A stretch of DNA of 55,483 nt from an uncultured Corynebacterium sp. (lineage in GTDB: Bacteria > Actinomycetota > Actinomycetes > Mycobacteriales > Mycobacteriaceae): assembly GCF_943914615.1 (NCBI RefSeq), contig NZ_CALUCS010000015.1, positions 1 through 55,483 on the forward strand, in the 5' to 3' direction. Position numbers and translations under genes: made by a program. Position 1 is the stretch's first letter. Every line of letters begins with the position of its first letter. The notes beneath the pieces were generated by a model. That model saw only the letters and a list, made by a program, of their open reading frames with translations. It was not told the origin of the DNA and made no database searches. This document shows positions 8,458 to 17,527 of this stretch, piece after piece.

Positions 8458-10282
8458 CCTCATCAACCTAGAAAAAGTCTCGAAGAGCTACGGGCTCAAA
8501 ACCCTGCTCGACGACGTGAGCCTCGGCGTGGACAGCAACGACCGCATCGGCGTGGTCGGACTCAACGGCGGTGGCAAGTCCACGCTGCTGAACATCCTGA
8601 GCCGGAAGGACGAGCCGGACTCCGGGCGCGTGAGCCACAACAACGACCTACGCATGGCCATGGTCACCCAGGACGTGTTGCGCGATGCACCGGAAGACAT
8701 GACCGTCGCCGGGGCAGTGTTGGAACCGCTAGGCCTGCAGGAATACGAATGGGCCGGCGACCCAAAGATCCGCAGCGTACTCAACGGGCTGGACATCGCC
8801 CGTCTGGGGCTGGATACCCCTGTGCGCTCGCTGTCCGGTGGTGAGCGGCGCCGAACCGGCCTGGCCGCCGCGCTGGTGCAGGACCTGGACTTGCTGATCC
8901 TCGACGAGCCGACCAACCACCTGGACGTTGAAGGCGTGCAGTGGCTGGCCGAGCACCTACTGGGGCGCAACACCGCGTTAGTTGTGGTTACCCACGACCG
9001 TTGGTTCCTGGATACCGTCGCCAACCACACCTGGGAGGTGCACGACGGCGCGGTGGACGTCTACGAGGGTGGCTACAACGACTGGACCTTCGCCCGCGCC
9101 GAACGCGCCCGGCAGGCAGACGCGGCCGAGCAGCGCCGCCAGAACCTCGCACGCAAGGAGCTGGCGTGGCTGCGCCGCGGGGCACCCGCGCGAACCTCGA
9201 AGCCGCGCTACCGCATCGAGGCTGCCGAGTCTCTGATCGCGGACGTACCGCCGATGCGCAATAAGGTGGAGCTGATGAGCTTCTCCGCACGCCGCCAGGG
9301 CAAGAAGGTCATTGAGCTGGAGGACGCGCGCATCACCACCCCGGACGGCCGCCCCCTGGTTGATGATCTGACATGGCGCTTAGGCCCCGGCGAGCGCATC
9401 GGCCTGGTGGGTGTGAACGGTTCCGGCAAGACGACCCTGCTGCGCACCCTGGCCGGCGAGGCGCCGCTGGAGCAGGGGCGCCGCATTGAGGGCAAGACCG
9501 TGCACCTGGGCTGGCTGCGGCAGGAGCTGGACGACTTGGACCCCACGAAACGCCTGATCGAGTCCGTCGAGGACGTCGCCAGCTACGTGACCTTCGGCGA
9601 CAAAGAAATCAGCGCCTCCCAGCTGGCCGAGCGGCTGGGCTTTAGCGCGAAGCGCCAGCGCACGCCCATCGGGGACCTCTCGGGTGGCGAGAAGCGCCGA
9701 CTGCAGCTGACCCGCGTGCTGATGGCCGAACCGAACGTTCTGCTGCTAGACGAGCCGACGAACGACCTGGACATCGACACACTGCAGGAGCTGGAAAGTC
9801 TGCTGGATGAATGGCCCGGCACGCTCGTGGTGATTTCCCACGACCGCTACCTGATCGAGCGCATCTGTGATTCCACGTGGGCGCTGTTCGGCGATGGCCG
9901 GCTGACGAACCTGCCCGGCGGCATTGAGCAGTACCTGGAACGCCGCAAGCAGGAGGCCAGCGACGAGGGGCGCAAGAACACTTTGACCTTCGACGCCGCG
10001 GATTCTGGCGCTGTTTCTTCTGGACGCCCCAGCCTCGGCGCCAAGGAAGTTCACGCGCTCACCAAGGAAATGAGTGCGCTGGAAAGGAAGATGGCCAAGA
10101 TCGAGCAGAAGATCAACTCCATCCACGAGAAGATGAACGAGGTGGCGGAGAAGGCAGCCACCGGAGAGCCCGTGACTGACGAGCTGGCCGCGTTGGATAA
10201 GGACCTGAAGGCCAATCAGGAGGAACACGGCGAACTGGAAATGCAGTGGCTGGAAATCGGGGAGAAGCTTGAAGATAGCTGA
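8450..10282 (+). CDS. ABC-F family ATPase (Uup-like)
   Basis: A soluble 610-residue protein with two ABC ATPase cassettes and no membrane segments; ABC-F proteins act on ribosomes or nucleic acids rather than in transport. Cassette 1: Walker A GLNGGGKST, signature LSGGERRR, Walker B LLILDEPTNHLD, H-loop VVTHDRWFLD. Then the ABC-F linker helix region (residues 210-280, RARQADAAEQRRQ). Cassette 2: GVNGSGKTT, LSGGEKRR, LLLDEPTNDLD, VISHDRYLIE. The C-terminal 75 residues form a charged coiled coil, which resembles the DNA/ribosome-binding tail of Uup. The start is GTG 8450, inside the ispE end. Subfamily assignment (Uup versus Etta-type) is inference; the coiled-coil tail favours Uup. Confidence 0.9.
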   Translation: MSNLINLEKVSKSYGLKTLLDDVSLGVDSNDRIGVVGLNGGGKSTLLNILSRKDEPDSGRVSHNNDLRMAMVTQDVLRDAPEDMTVAGAVLEPLGLQEYEWAGDPKIRSVLNGLDIARLGLDTPVRSLSGGERRRTGLAAALVQDLDLLILDEPTNHLDVEGVQWLAEHLLGRNTALVVVTHDRWFLDTVANHTWEVHDGAVDVYEGGYNDWTFARAERARQADAAEQRRQNLARKELAWLRRGAPARTSKPRYRIEAAESLIADVPPMRNKVELMSFSARRQGKKVIELEDARITTPDGRPLVDDLTWRLGPGERIGLVGVNGSGKTTLLRTLAGEAPLEQGRRIEGKTVHLGWLRQELDDLDPTKRLIESVEDVASYVTFGDKEISASQLAERLGFSAKRQRTPIGDLSGGEKRRLQLTRVLMAEPNVLLLDEPTNDLDIDTLQELESLLDEWPGTLVVISHDRYLIERICDSTWALFGDGRLTNLPGGIEQYLERRKQEASDEGRKNTLTFDAADSGAVSSGRPSLGAKEVHALTKEMSALERKMAKIEQKINSIHEKMNEVAEKAATGEPVTDELAALDKDLKANQEEHGELEMQWLEIGEKLEDS

Positions 10283-12122
10283 TGTCGCCTCCTCCGCAGA
10301 GGAGGAGATCGCAGGAAGACTGAGCGCCGCCAGGGATCAGTGGGAGGCCCACGTGGATCCCGGCGGTGTGATCGTCGGCGCGCTGCTGTTCGCGGCGTCG
10401 CTCACGCCCTCGCTGCTGCCGCGTGACTGGCTGTTTCAGGGCGTGGTCGCAGGTATCTCCGGTGGCACCGGCTACACCGTTGGCGTGTTTCTCCACTGGC
10501 TGTGGGAGGCCTTCCTGCAACGGCGCTTCAACGAGCCCATGGGGCGGGGCCGGCGCAAAGCCTTGGGGCTGCTAGAGAAGCTGCAGCTCAAGCTGGAGCT
10601 TAGCGACCGAGGGATGCGAAAGCTGAAGAATGGCCTGGAAATCGGCTTCGTGGCCGTCGTGATTCTGGCACTGCTTGTGTGGGTTTCCTTCGCCGTGCGT
10701 TGGCAGCAGGAGCTGGCACACCTGATGGACGCGGAGACTTATACGGCGGCGGAGTTCCTGCTTGTGCTGCCCATTGGCATCGGACTGTGGGCGCTGATCG
10801 TGCTGGTGGGCAAGGGGCTGCTGTGGCTGATCGAGGCCTTGGAAGACGGCCCTGTGGGGCGCCGTTTGGGTGGCGTTACCCGCCCGCTGTTCGCCTGGCT
10901 GGCCGTCGGCATGGCCGTGCTTTTCCTGGTGGATACCGTCGTTCCCGGCACGGTTGTCCGCGCCACCGAACGGGTGTTTTCGGTCCGGGACCAGGAGATT
11001 CGGGAAGATCTGAAGCAACCCCAGGTACCAGAGCGCTCCGGTAGCCCGCAGTCGCCCCACAAGTGGGAGGATCTGGGAGCCTTCGGTACTAGGTTCGTGG
11101 GCTTGGGTCTGTACAAGGACGAGCTGGAGGCTCTGACGGGTCGGCCCAGCAAGGAACCCATCCGTGTTTACTCCAGCCTGAAAAACGGTGCGGAGGATAC
11201 GGACACCGCCCGAGCGCAAAGCGTGGTCCAAGAGCTGAAGCGAACGGGCGCGAAGGACCGTGAAGCGTTGCTCGTGGTGCCTGCGACCGGAACCGGGTGG
11301 GTGAATCCCACGGCCGCCCAAGCCTTCGAGCTGATGTTCGACGGCGATTCCGCGATCGCCTCGGCCCAGTATTCCTACCTGCCCAGCGGCGTACAGTTCA
11401 TCGCTGACCAGCAGCGCGTGGAGGATGCAGGAGAGGCGCTGGTCTCCACCGTTGTGGACTGGTGGCACACTCTGCCGGAAAACGATCGTCCGAAGCTGTA
11501 CGTCTACGGTGAATCGCTGGGCACCAACGCCGGTGGCGGAGCCTTCTCCGGTGTGCGCGACATCGTCTCTAGCGTGGATGGCCTGCTGTGGGTGGGGCCG
11601 CCGAACTCCAACAAATTGTGGCACGATCTGGTGGATCGGCGCGATCCCGGCTCGCCGCAAGTCTCTGCCGAATACGCGGGCGGGCTGAACGTCCGCTTTG
11701 CGGAAAACTCCGAGGAGATCTGGCGGTGGCGTCGAGAAGAAGATCTGACTTCCCGAGCCGGGTGGCACAATCCGCGCATCCTGTTTATCCAGCACCCTTC
11801 GGATCCGGTGGTGTGGTGGTCGCCGTCGCTGATCGCCAAGGAACCCGATTGGCTGAAGGAACCGGCAGGTTTTGACCGCTCACCGTCTATGTCCTGGATC
11901 CCGTTTGTTACATTCTGGCAGGTCACCATGGATCTTCCGGTAGCGGCTAACGTGCCTAATGGCCATGGGCATAATTACGGAAATAGTGTGCTGGACGGGA
12001 TGTTGGCGATGGTCGGCGGGCGAGACTTTAACCCGGAGCGCGCCGAGGAGCTGCGTGAGCAGCTGGACGAGGCGATGGAGTCGCAGGGGCCGGAAAAGGA
12101 AGTCGGCGTGGACAACGGCTAG
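10269..12122 (+). CDS. Membrane alpha/beta-hydrolase (Abhydrolase_9 family)
   Basis: A 617-residue protein with an N-terminal transmembrane domain (about residues 30-240, at least four helices) carrying the family signature SLTPSLLPRDW, and a C-terminal alpha/beta-hydrolase domain from about 290. The nucleophile elbow is YGESLGTNAG with Ser416; histidine candidates lie near the C terminus (GHGHNYG). Probably a membrane-bound serine esterase or lipase of the actinobacterial envelope; substrate unknown. The only start compatible with the full family N terminus is TTG 10269, preceded by GGGGAGAAGC and overlapping the ABC-F gene by 14 nt, so its translation is probably coupled. A terminal Gly-Pro-rich stretch follows the last helix. 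Confidence 0.8.
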   Translation: MKIADVASSAEEEIAGRLSAARDQWEAHVDPGGVIVGALLFAASLTPSLLPRDWLFQGVVAGISGGTGYTVGVFLHWLWEAFLQRRFNEPMGRGRRKALGLLEKLQLKLELSDRGMRKLKNGLEIGFVAVVILALLVWVSFAVRWQQELAHLMDAETYTAAEFLLVLPIGIGLWALIVLVGKGLLWLIEALEDGPVGRRLGGVTRPLFAWLAVGMAVLFLVDTVVPGTVVRATERVFSVRDQEIREDLKQPQVPERSGSPQSPHKWEDLGAFGTRFVGLGLYKDELEALTGRPSKEPIRVYSSLKNGAEDTDTARAQSVVQELKRTGAKDREALLVVPATGTGWVNPTAAQAFELMFDGDSAIASAQYSYLPSGVQFIADQQRVEDAGEALVSTVVDWWHTLPENDRPKLYVYGESLGTNAGGGAFSGVRDIVSSVDGLLWVGPPNSNKLWHDLVDRRDPGSPQVSAEYAGGLNVRFAENSEEIWRWRREEDLTSRAGWHNPRILFIQHPSDPVVWWSPSLIAKEPDWLKEPAGFDRSPSMSWIPFVTFWQVTMDLPVAANVPNGHGHNYGNSVLDGMLAMVGGRDFNPERAEELREQLDEAMESQGPEKEVGVDNG

Positions 12123-12157
12123 GGCCGGGGCATCTGCCAACACTTGGGTACGCAGCG

Positions 12158-12171
12158 TAGGGTGGGGAACC
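12158..12171 (+). promoter_or_regulatory. -10 box of a leaderless promoter for the ABM-domain gene
   Basis: TAGGGT (12158-12163), then 8 nt GGGGAACC, then ATG 12172. The same GGGGAACC spacer precedes the ppx start at 46096. Confidence 0.6.
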
Positions 12172-12501
12172 ATGATCCTTATCAACGTAAAGTACAAGGT
12201 CCGTCCCGAGTTCGCCGACAACTTCTTGCAGGAGGTCTCCTGGTTTACCGAGGCTACTCGCGCCGAGGAAGGCAACATCTTTTTCGACTGGTTCCGTGAT
12301 CCGGAGAATGCAAACGAGTACCTGCTTATCGAGGCTTTCCAGGACGATGCCGACGTCGCCCACGTTGAGTCCGAGCACTTCAAGCGCGCCTGCGACGAGA
12401 TGCCGAAGTACCTGCTGGAAACCCCGGAGATCATCAACACGAAGATCCCGGGCAAGACCGAGTGGGACCGCATGGCTGAGTTCCGCGTCGAGGATAACTA
12501 G
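12172..12501 (+). CDS. ABM-domain protein (YgiN/antibiotic biosynthesis monooxygenase-like)
   Basis: A 109-residue single-domain protein of the dimeric alpha-beta barrel fold. It begins MILINVKYKVRPEF and has the typical pattern of an N-terminal beta strand, a helix (FLQEVSWFTEATRAEEGN), the FFDWFRDPENANEYLLIEAFQDDADVAHVESEHF segment and a C-terminal ETPEIINTKIPG strand. Members include quinol monooxygenase YgiN and heme-degrading enzymes. No residue here proves catalysis, so the molecular role is unassigned. The start is fixed by the TAGGGT box. It stands alone, 49 nt after the hydrolase and 43 nt before sdaA. Confidence 0.75.
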   Translation: MILINVKYKVRPEFADNFLQEVSWFTEATRAEEGNIFFDWFRDPENANEYLLIEAFQDDADVAHVESEHFKRACDEMPKYLLETPEIINTKIPGKTEWDRMAEFRVEDN

Positions 12502-12544
12502 CCCTTAACATCGATCCCTAAGCTCTTACCCCTTTAGCAACACT

Positions 12545-14026
12545 ATGACTGTCAGCGTTTTCGACCTCTTCCAGATCGGCGTCGGCCCGTCCTCCTCACA
12601 CACCGTCGGGCCGATGCGCGCGGGTCTGTCCTTCGCGCAACGGGTCAAAGCTTTTTTGGGTAATGACGCCACGTCTCCCCACGCCGCCGATTCAGCAACC
12701 GAGGAGGGGTTGCGCCCGCTGGGCTCCGACAAGCTGGCGGACGTGGTGAGCTTGCCCGAGGAGGGCGAACACTCGCTGAGCGTCAGCGTTGTCCTGTATG
12801 GATCGCTGGCCGCCACGGGTGCCGGTCACGGCACGCTGGGGGCCTGCCTGCTGGGCCTGGATGGCGCAGATCCGGCGCAGGTAGATCCGGACTATATGCA
12901 GTCCCGGCTGGACGAGATCCGCCAGACCCGCACCATCTACCTGGCGGGTGATAAGAACCTGCCCGTCACTTGCGGCTTCGAGGACATTGTGCTGCGGCCG
13001 ACCGTGCGCCGTTCGATACACACGAATGCCATGACGTTCGTGGTCAGCGGTCTGTCCGAGCCGCTGAAGCAGACTTTCTACTCCCTTGGCGGTGGTTTCA
13101 TCCGCACCGAGGAGGAAGTTCCCACCCTGGACGAACTTAGCGGGCAATGGTTGTTCGAATCTGGCGACAAGCTGATCTCCCTGGCGGAGCACGCGGGCAT
13201 CAGCCTGGGAGAGGTGCAGCGGCGCTGCGAACAGTCGCTGCGCACCGACGAGCAGATCGACGCAAACCTGGATGCGATTGCCCAAGCCATGCAGGATTGC
13301 GCCAAGCGCGGCGTTACCTTCGCCGGAGTTTTGCCAGGGGCCTTGATGGTTCGCCGCCGTGCGAAGCGTTGGTACGACCAGTTGATGGAGGAAGACCCGC
13401 ATCGCACTGCGGAGTTCTCCGAGGACTGGGTGAACCTGGTTGCCCTGGCGGTGAACGAGGAGAACGCGGCCGGCGGGCGGGTGGTTACCGCGCCGACGAA
13501 TGGCGCTGCGGGCATCATTCCCGCCGTGCTGTTCTACGCCCGTGAGTTCACGCCCGCAGGAAAGCAGGATCCGTTCCAGGTGAACCGGCGCTTCCTGTTG
13601 GCCGCCGGCGCAGTCGGTTCGCTTTACAAGGAGCGCGCCAGCATCTCCGGCGCAGAGGTTGGCTGCCAGGGTGAAGTCGGCTCTGCGGCCTCCATGGCCG
13701 CCGCCGGGCTGGCGGAGGTGCTGGGAGGGTCTCCGCGGCAGGTGGCGAACGCGGCGGAGATCGCGATGGAGCATTCGCTGGGGCTCACCTGTGACCCCAT
13801 TGGGGGCTTGGTGCAGATCCCGTGCATCGAAAGAAACGCCATCAGCGCCGGTAAGGCCATTAATGCCGCCAAAATGGCGATGCGTGGTGACGGGGACCAT
13901 CACGTCACCCTCGATGAGGTCATCGAGACCATGCGGCAGACTGGCAGCGACATGTCCGAGAAGTACAAAGAAACGGCCGGCGGTGGGTTGGCGACGAACG
14001 TCTCAGTGAACGTGCCGGAGTGCTAG
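12545..14026 (+). CDS. sdaA: L-serine ammonia-lyase, single-chain iron-sulfur type
   Basis: Deaminates L-serine to pyruvate and ammonia in the cytoplasm using a [4Fe-4S] cluster. The 493-residue chain is the fused form: a beta domain at the N terminus (SVFDLFQIGVGPSSSHTVGP, about 1-165) followed by the alpha catalytic domain (about 200-493). Cluster cysteines are visible at residues 374 (GCQGEVGSA), 416 (LTCDPIGG) and 427 (IPCIERN). The serine/threonine-rich TAPTNGAAGIIPAV loop is present. Length matches other actinobacterial SdaA proteins. The start is ATG 12545; no clear Shine-Dalgarno sequence is seen. It is convergent with the GT87 gene, 4 nt apart. Confidence 0.95.
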   Translation: MTVSVFDLFQIGVGPSSSHTVGPMRAGLSFAQRVKAFLGNDATSPHAADSATEEGLRPLGSDKLADVVSLPEEGEHSLSVSVVLYGSLAATGAGHGTLGACLLGLDGADPAQVDPDYMQSRLDEIRQTRTIYLAGDKNLPVTCGFEDIVLRPTVRRSIHTNAMTFVVSGLSEPLKQTFYSLGGGFIRTEEEVPTLDELSGQWLFESGDKLISLAEHAGISLGEVQRRCEQSLRTDEQIDANLDAIAQAMQDCAKRGVTFAGVLPGALMVRRRAKRWYDQLMEEDPHRTAEFSEDWVNLVALAVNEENAAGGRVVTAPTNGAAGIIPAVLFYAREFTPAGKQDPFQVNRRFLLAAGAVGSLYKERASISGAEVGCQGEVGSAASMAAAGLAEVLGGSPRQVANAAEIAMEHSLGLTCDPIGGLVQIPCIERNAISAGKAINAAKMAMRGDGDHHVTLDEVIETMRQTGSDMSEKYKETAGGGLATNVSVNVPEC

Positions 14027-14030
14027 GGGT

Positions 14031-15302
14031 TTAAGCTGGGGAGCTCGCTCCAGTGCCGGGAGTCTTGTTGCGATATAGCGCGAGATGAATCGCCATCACC
14101 AGCAGGGCCAGGATTGTCCACCACAGGTAGGAGTTACCCAGCAGCGCCTGCCAGACATTCCACTCCAATTCGCGCTGTTCCTGGAAGGGCACGAAAGCGG
14201 TGGGCTCGAAGGCGAAAGCGACAAAGCCCAGGGCAACCAGGGCAATCCACAGCCAGCGCGGAGTCGCCAGCGGGGAAGTGGGATCCGCAATCGCGTAGCA
14301 GGCCAGAGCCACCAGCAGCACCGGAGCCCATGACCAGTGGTGGTTCCAGGAGATCGGGCTGGCCAACAGTGAAAACAGCGAGTTAACGCAGAGTGCAGCG
14401 ATCGGTGCCTCCACCTGCAACAGCTTCATCATGACGAAAGCGATGATCGCCAGCGAAATGCACACCAGCAGTACCCACAACAAACTGGAGGAGTCATCCG
14501 TCCGTAGGCCGAAGCGGTACAACAGACCGTTGATGCTCTGGTTCAAGGCGTATTCGTGGTTACCGATACGCCCGGTTTCGCGCAGCGTGTGCGTCCAATA
14601 CTCCAGAGAGTCCCGCGGGAGGATCAGCCATGCTAGAGCTGAAGTGCCTACCGTGCCCGCGCCCATGCGCAGGATGGAACCCCAGTCCTTGCGCAGGAGG
14701 AACCACAGGCCGAATACTGCGGGCGTCAACTTGATAGCAACCGCAGCGCCCGTGAGCAGGCCACGGTAGCGAGGAGGCACGACGAGTGCATCGACGAAGA
14801 CCATCCCCATCAGCAGAACGTTGATCTGCCCATAGGCCAAGGTGGTGTGGATGGGGCTCCAGTGGATCAACGCTGCCGTGAATGCCATCGACACCCACCC
14901 GGCGGAGGTGCGATCCAGACGCGCCGCCGTGTGCAGGGTGTGGGCGAACACCCACCAGGTAACGGTCACCGTGGCACAAACCAGCAGCACTGCGGCCAGG
15001 TTAAAAGGAATTATCGCGAGGGGGGTAAACAGCAGTGCCGAAATCGGAGGATAGGTAAATGGCAGGTATGTATCGCCAATTATGTGAAAGTGGCCGCTGT
15101 AGAGCTCCTGTCCGTCCAGAACACGCTGGGCTCCCACCCGGTAGACGTCCAGATCCAGGTAGTAGTGGAAGCCGCGAGTGTTGAAGATTTTCGGTAGGAC
15201 AGAAAGCACTAGCAGCACACACAGCGCGATCTTAACCGGGAGGCTGATCTTGAGGTGCCGATAGTTATCCAATCGCGCCGAAGCGGCTTCCATTGTCTGC
15301 AT
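14031..15302 (-). CDS. GT87-family polyprenol-phosphate mannosyltransferase (PimE/MptC-like)
   Basis: A polytopic 423-residue GT-C fold protein (DUF2029) with about 10-12 helices. It matches the actinobacterial GT87 group that uses decaprenyl-phosphate mannose to add alpha-1,2-mannose to phosphatidylinositol mannosides or lipomannan. The first extracytoplasmic loop carries LDLDVYRVGAQ, the acidic catalytic loop typical of the family, and FTYPPISALLFTPLA follows. Which acceptor it uses (PimE- or MptC-type) cannot be decided. ATG 15302 has TAATTA 6-7 nt upstream (minus strand), so this transcript could also be leaderless. It points away from ppk2; the two share a 110-nt divergent promoter region. 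Confidence 0.75.
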   Translation of the reverse strand: MQTMEAASARLDNYRHLKISLPVKIALCVLLVLSVLPKIFNTRGFHYYLDLDVYRVGAQRVLDGQELYSGHFHIIGDTYLPFTYPPISALLFTPLAIIPFNLAAVLLVCATVTVTWWVFAHTLHTAARLDRTSAGWVSMAFTAALIHWSPIHTTLAYGQINVLLMGMVFVDALVVPPRYRGLLTGAAVAIKLTPAVFGLWFLLRKDWGSILRMGAGTVGTSALAWLILPRDSLEYWTHTLRETGRIGNHEYALNQSINGLLYRFGLRTDDSSSLLWVLLVCISLAIIAFVMMKLLQVEAPIAALCVNSLFSLLASPISWNHHWSWAPVLLVALACYAIADPTSPLATPRWLWIALVALGFVAFAFEPTAFVPFQEQRELEWNVWQALLGNSYLWWTILALLVMAIHLALYRNKTPGTGASSPA

Positions 15303-15399
15303 AAGGGCTAATTATTGCACCATCTGTGAGGTCGCTCGCGCCCAGGCTCGGGAACGTCTAAAAGCTAAGAAAATATTAGGTGTTCGGACCGCGAAGAAC

Positions 15400-15412
15400 T
15401 AAACTTGGAACA
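15400..15412 (+). promoter_or_regulatory. -10 box of a leaderless promoter for ppk2
   Basis: TAAACT (15400-15405), 7 nt, then ATG 15413. No good -35 is seen, which is common in this genus. The box rules against the upstream in-frame start at 15380, which would lie before the -10. Confidence 0.6.
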
Positions 15413-16393
15413 ATGAGCAATAGACTTCCCAAGCTGGACAAACAGGCCTATGAAAAGGAGCTCAAAAGGCTCCAAGCGGAACTCGTCGAAATGCAGCAGT
15501 GGGTGGTGGAAACCGGAGCCCGCATCGTCATCGTGATGGAGGGGCGCGATGCGGCGGGCAAGGGGTCTGCGATCAAGCGCATCACCCAGTACCTCAGCCC
15601 GCGCGTCTGCCGCATTGAGGCCCTTCCGGCCCCCAGCTCGCGGGAGAAGGGTCAGTGGTACTTCCAGCGCTACATCGAGAAGCTGCCCACCGCCGGAGAG
15701 ATCGTCATCTTCGACCGCTCCTGGTACAACCGTGCCGGCGTGGAGCGCGTCATGGGCTTCTGCACCACCCAGGAATACCGCCGCTTCCTGCACCAGGCTC
15801 CAATCTTCGAGCGCCTGCTGGTGGAGGATGGCATCATCCTGCGAAAGTACTGGTTCTCCGTGTCCGACGAAGAGCAGATTCGTCGCTTCCAGTCCCGCCA
15901 GTCTGACCCGCTGCGCCAGTGGAAGCTGTCCCCGATGGACCTGCAGTCCATCACGCGCTGGGAGGACTACTCCCGTGCGAAGGATGAGATGTTCGTACAC
16001 ACCGACATCCCGTCCGCTCCGTGGTACACCGTGGAGTCCGAGGACAAGAAGCGTTCCCGCATCAACGTGATCAACCACCTGCTGAACACGATCCCCTGGG
16101 AGTACGTGGAAAAGAACGTGCCGAAGATTCCGGAGCGCCCGGCATCCGAATCCACCTACGAGCGCCCACCGCGCACCCAGTTCCGCTACGTGCCCGACGT
16201 GGCGAAGATGCTAGAGAAGGATCTGCTGAAGAAGCAGGCTGAAGAAGCCAAGCAGGGCCAGGAAGCTGAGTCCGAGGAGAACTCCAAGAAGAAGTCGAAG
16301 TCCAAGGACAAGGAGGCTGCGGCGTCCAAAAAGAACAAGAGCGACAAAAAGAAAAAAGGCAAGAAGTCCAAGAAGAACAAGAAATCTAAGTAG
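15413..16393 (+). CDS. ppk2: Polyphosphate kinase 2 with lysine-rich C-terminal tail
   Basis: A class I PPK2 (nucleoside-diphosphate type) that transfers phosphate between polyphosphate and ADP/GDP. The 326-residue protein has Walker A GRDAAGKG at 44-51, Walker B IVIFDRSWYNRAG with Asp101, the LSPMDLQSITRWEDYSRA lid segment and the FVHTDIPSAPWYTV region. The catalytic part ends near residue 265. The rest is an acidic patch followed by a tail in which 20 of the last 40 residues are Lys and 8 are Ser, with no Arg. That resembles the PASK tracts described as targets of lysine polyphosphate attachment in eukaryotes. The tail could bind its polyanionic substrate or be modified by it; both are inference. 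Confidence 0.93.
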   Translation: MSNRLPKLDKQAYEKELKRLQAELVEMQQWVVETGARIVIVMEGRDAAGKGSAIKRITQYLSPRVCRIEALPAPSSREKGQWYFQRYIEKLPTAGEIVIFDRSWYNRAGVERVMGFCTTQEYRRFLHQAPIFERLLVEDGIILRKYWFSVSDEEQIRRFQSRQSDPLRQWKLSPMDLQSITRWEDYSRAKDEMFVHTDIPSAPWYTVESEDKKRSRINVINHLLNTIPWEYVEKNVPKIPERPASESTYERPPRTQFRYVPDVAKMLEKDLLKKQAEEAKQGQEAESEENSKKKSKSKDKEAAASKKNKSDKKKKGKKSKKNKKSK

Positions 16394-16447
16394 CCCTTAG
16401 ATTTAGATTAGGCTGCACTTCCATGTCGTTCCTGTAATTATGGTGAC

Positions 16448-17527
16448 ATGGCAGACAAGAGAAGGAAGCACCCGACCTACGACCCGGACGCGGAAGTAAC
16501 TACTGTTGTCGCAGGTCACGTCGGGGTTATCGAGCTGAATCGCCCAAAGGCTCTGAATTCCTTAAACGCGGAGATGATCCGTCTGATCCGCGAGGCAGTC
16601 GACAAATGGGCCGAGGATGACTGGATTCAGTTCATCGTGATTAAGTCGTCCTCCGATCGGGCTTTCTGCGCAGGCGGGGACGTGCGCTATGTGCGGCTGC
16701 GAGACATGAAGCGCATGTACCGCTTCGGCGACTCTTTCTTTGAGGAAGAGTACGACCTTAACGAGCGGCTTTCGCAAATAAACAAGCCTGTCATCGCGCT
16801 GCTGGAAGGCATCGTCATGGGAGGGGGCATGGGCATTTCCATGCATGGCTCGCACCGCGTGATCACCCCGCGCACCCTGGGGGCGATGCCGGAGGCCGCG
16901 ATCGGGTTTGTACCCGACGTGGGTATGTCTTATCGGCTGACCCACCTGGATTGCTCGCCCGCAGTGGGGCTATTTATTGCCACTACGGGTTGGCGCCTAA
17001 GCCCTGCGGACATGCTGTACACCGGTCTGGCCACGAACCTGGTGGCGGATGTGCATGCTTTCGAATCGGATCTGCACTCGGGCAACCTGCCGGAAGTGCT
17101 GCGGTCTCACGACCTCGATCCGCAGAAGTTGGACGCGCCTGTTTCTACGCTGCAGCAGCATGAGGAGTGGATCGAGCGGACCTTCGCCGAAGGTTCTTGG
17201 GCAGACATCGAAGCCCGGATCGTGCGGGATGAGGGTTCTGTTTCGGACGCCGAATTGGCGCAGTTTATAACCAAGGTGACCGATTCCCTGAAGGGTGCCA
17301 ACCCGGAGAGCCTCGTGGCCACGGTGGAGCTTTTCCGCCGCGCGGAGGGCGCAACGTTGCGCGAGGCGCTGGATATGGAATTCAAGGTCGGTGGTGAGCT
17401 GCGCCGGGGGCCGAACTTCATCGAAGGAGTCCGCGCCGTGCTGGAGCACAAGGATCACAACGCGCAGTTCGAGCCGGCCTCCACGGCAGACGTGGACGTG
17501 GAGAAATGGCGGGCGCTGCTGGGCTAG
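16448..17527 (+). CDS. 3-hydroxyisobutyryl-CoA hydrolase-like crotonase
   Basis: A 359-residue crotonase-fold protein of the ECH_2/HIBCH group, which hydrolyses 3-hydroxyisobutyryl-CoA in valine catabolism. It is longer than enoyl-CoA hydratases (about 260). Oxyanion-hole segments are FCAGGDVR (about 75-83) and GIVMGGGMGISMHGSHRV (about 117-134); the active-site segment MPEAAIGFVPDVG (about 145-157) contains the Glu and Asp conserved in HIBCH. The C-terminal half has the HIBCH pattern ending in an ALDMEF / RGPNFIEGVRAVL block. An AATTAT box (16436-16441) 6 nt before the ATG could be a leaderless promoter. The stop is shared tail-to-tail with pnuC through a CTAG. Exact substrate is inferred from family. 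Confidence 0.85.
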   Translation: MADKRRKHPTYDPDAEVTTVVAGHVGVIELNRPKALNSLNAEMIRLIREAVDKWAEDDWIQFIVIKSSSDRAFCAGGDVRYVRLRDMKRMYRFGDSFFEEEYDLNERLSQINKPVIALLEGIVMGGGMGISMHGSHRVITPRTLGAMPEAAIGFVPDVGMSYRLTHLDCSPAVGLFIATTGWRLSPADMLYTGLATNLVADVHAFESDLHSGNLPEVLRSHDLDPQKLDAPVSTLQQHEEWIERTFAEGSWADIEARIVRDEGSVSDAELAQFITKVTDSLKGANPESLVATVELFRRAEGATLREALDMEFKVGGELRRGPNFIEGVRAVLEHKDHNAQFEPASTADVDVEKWRALLG

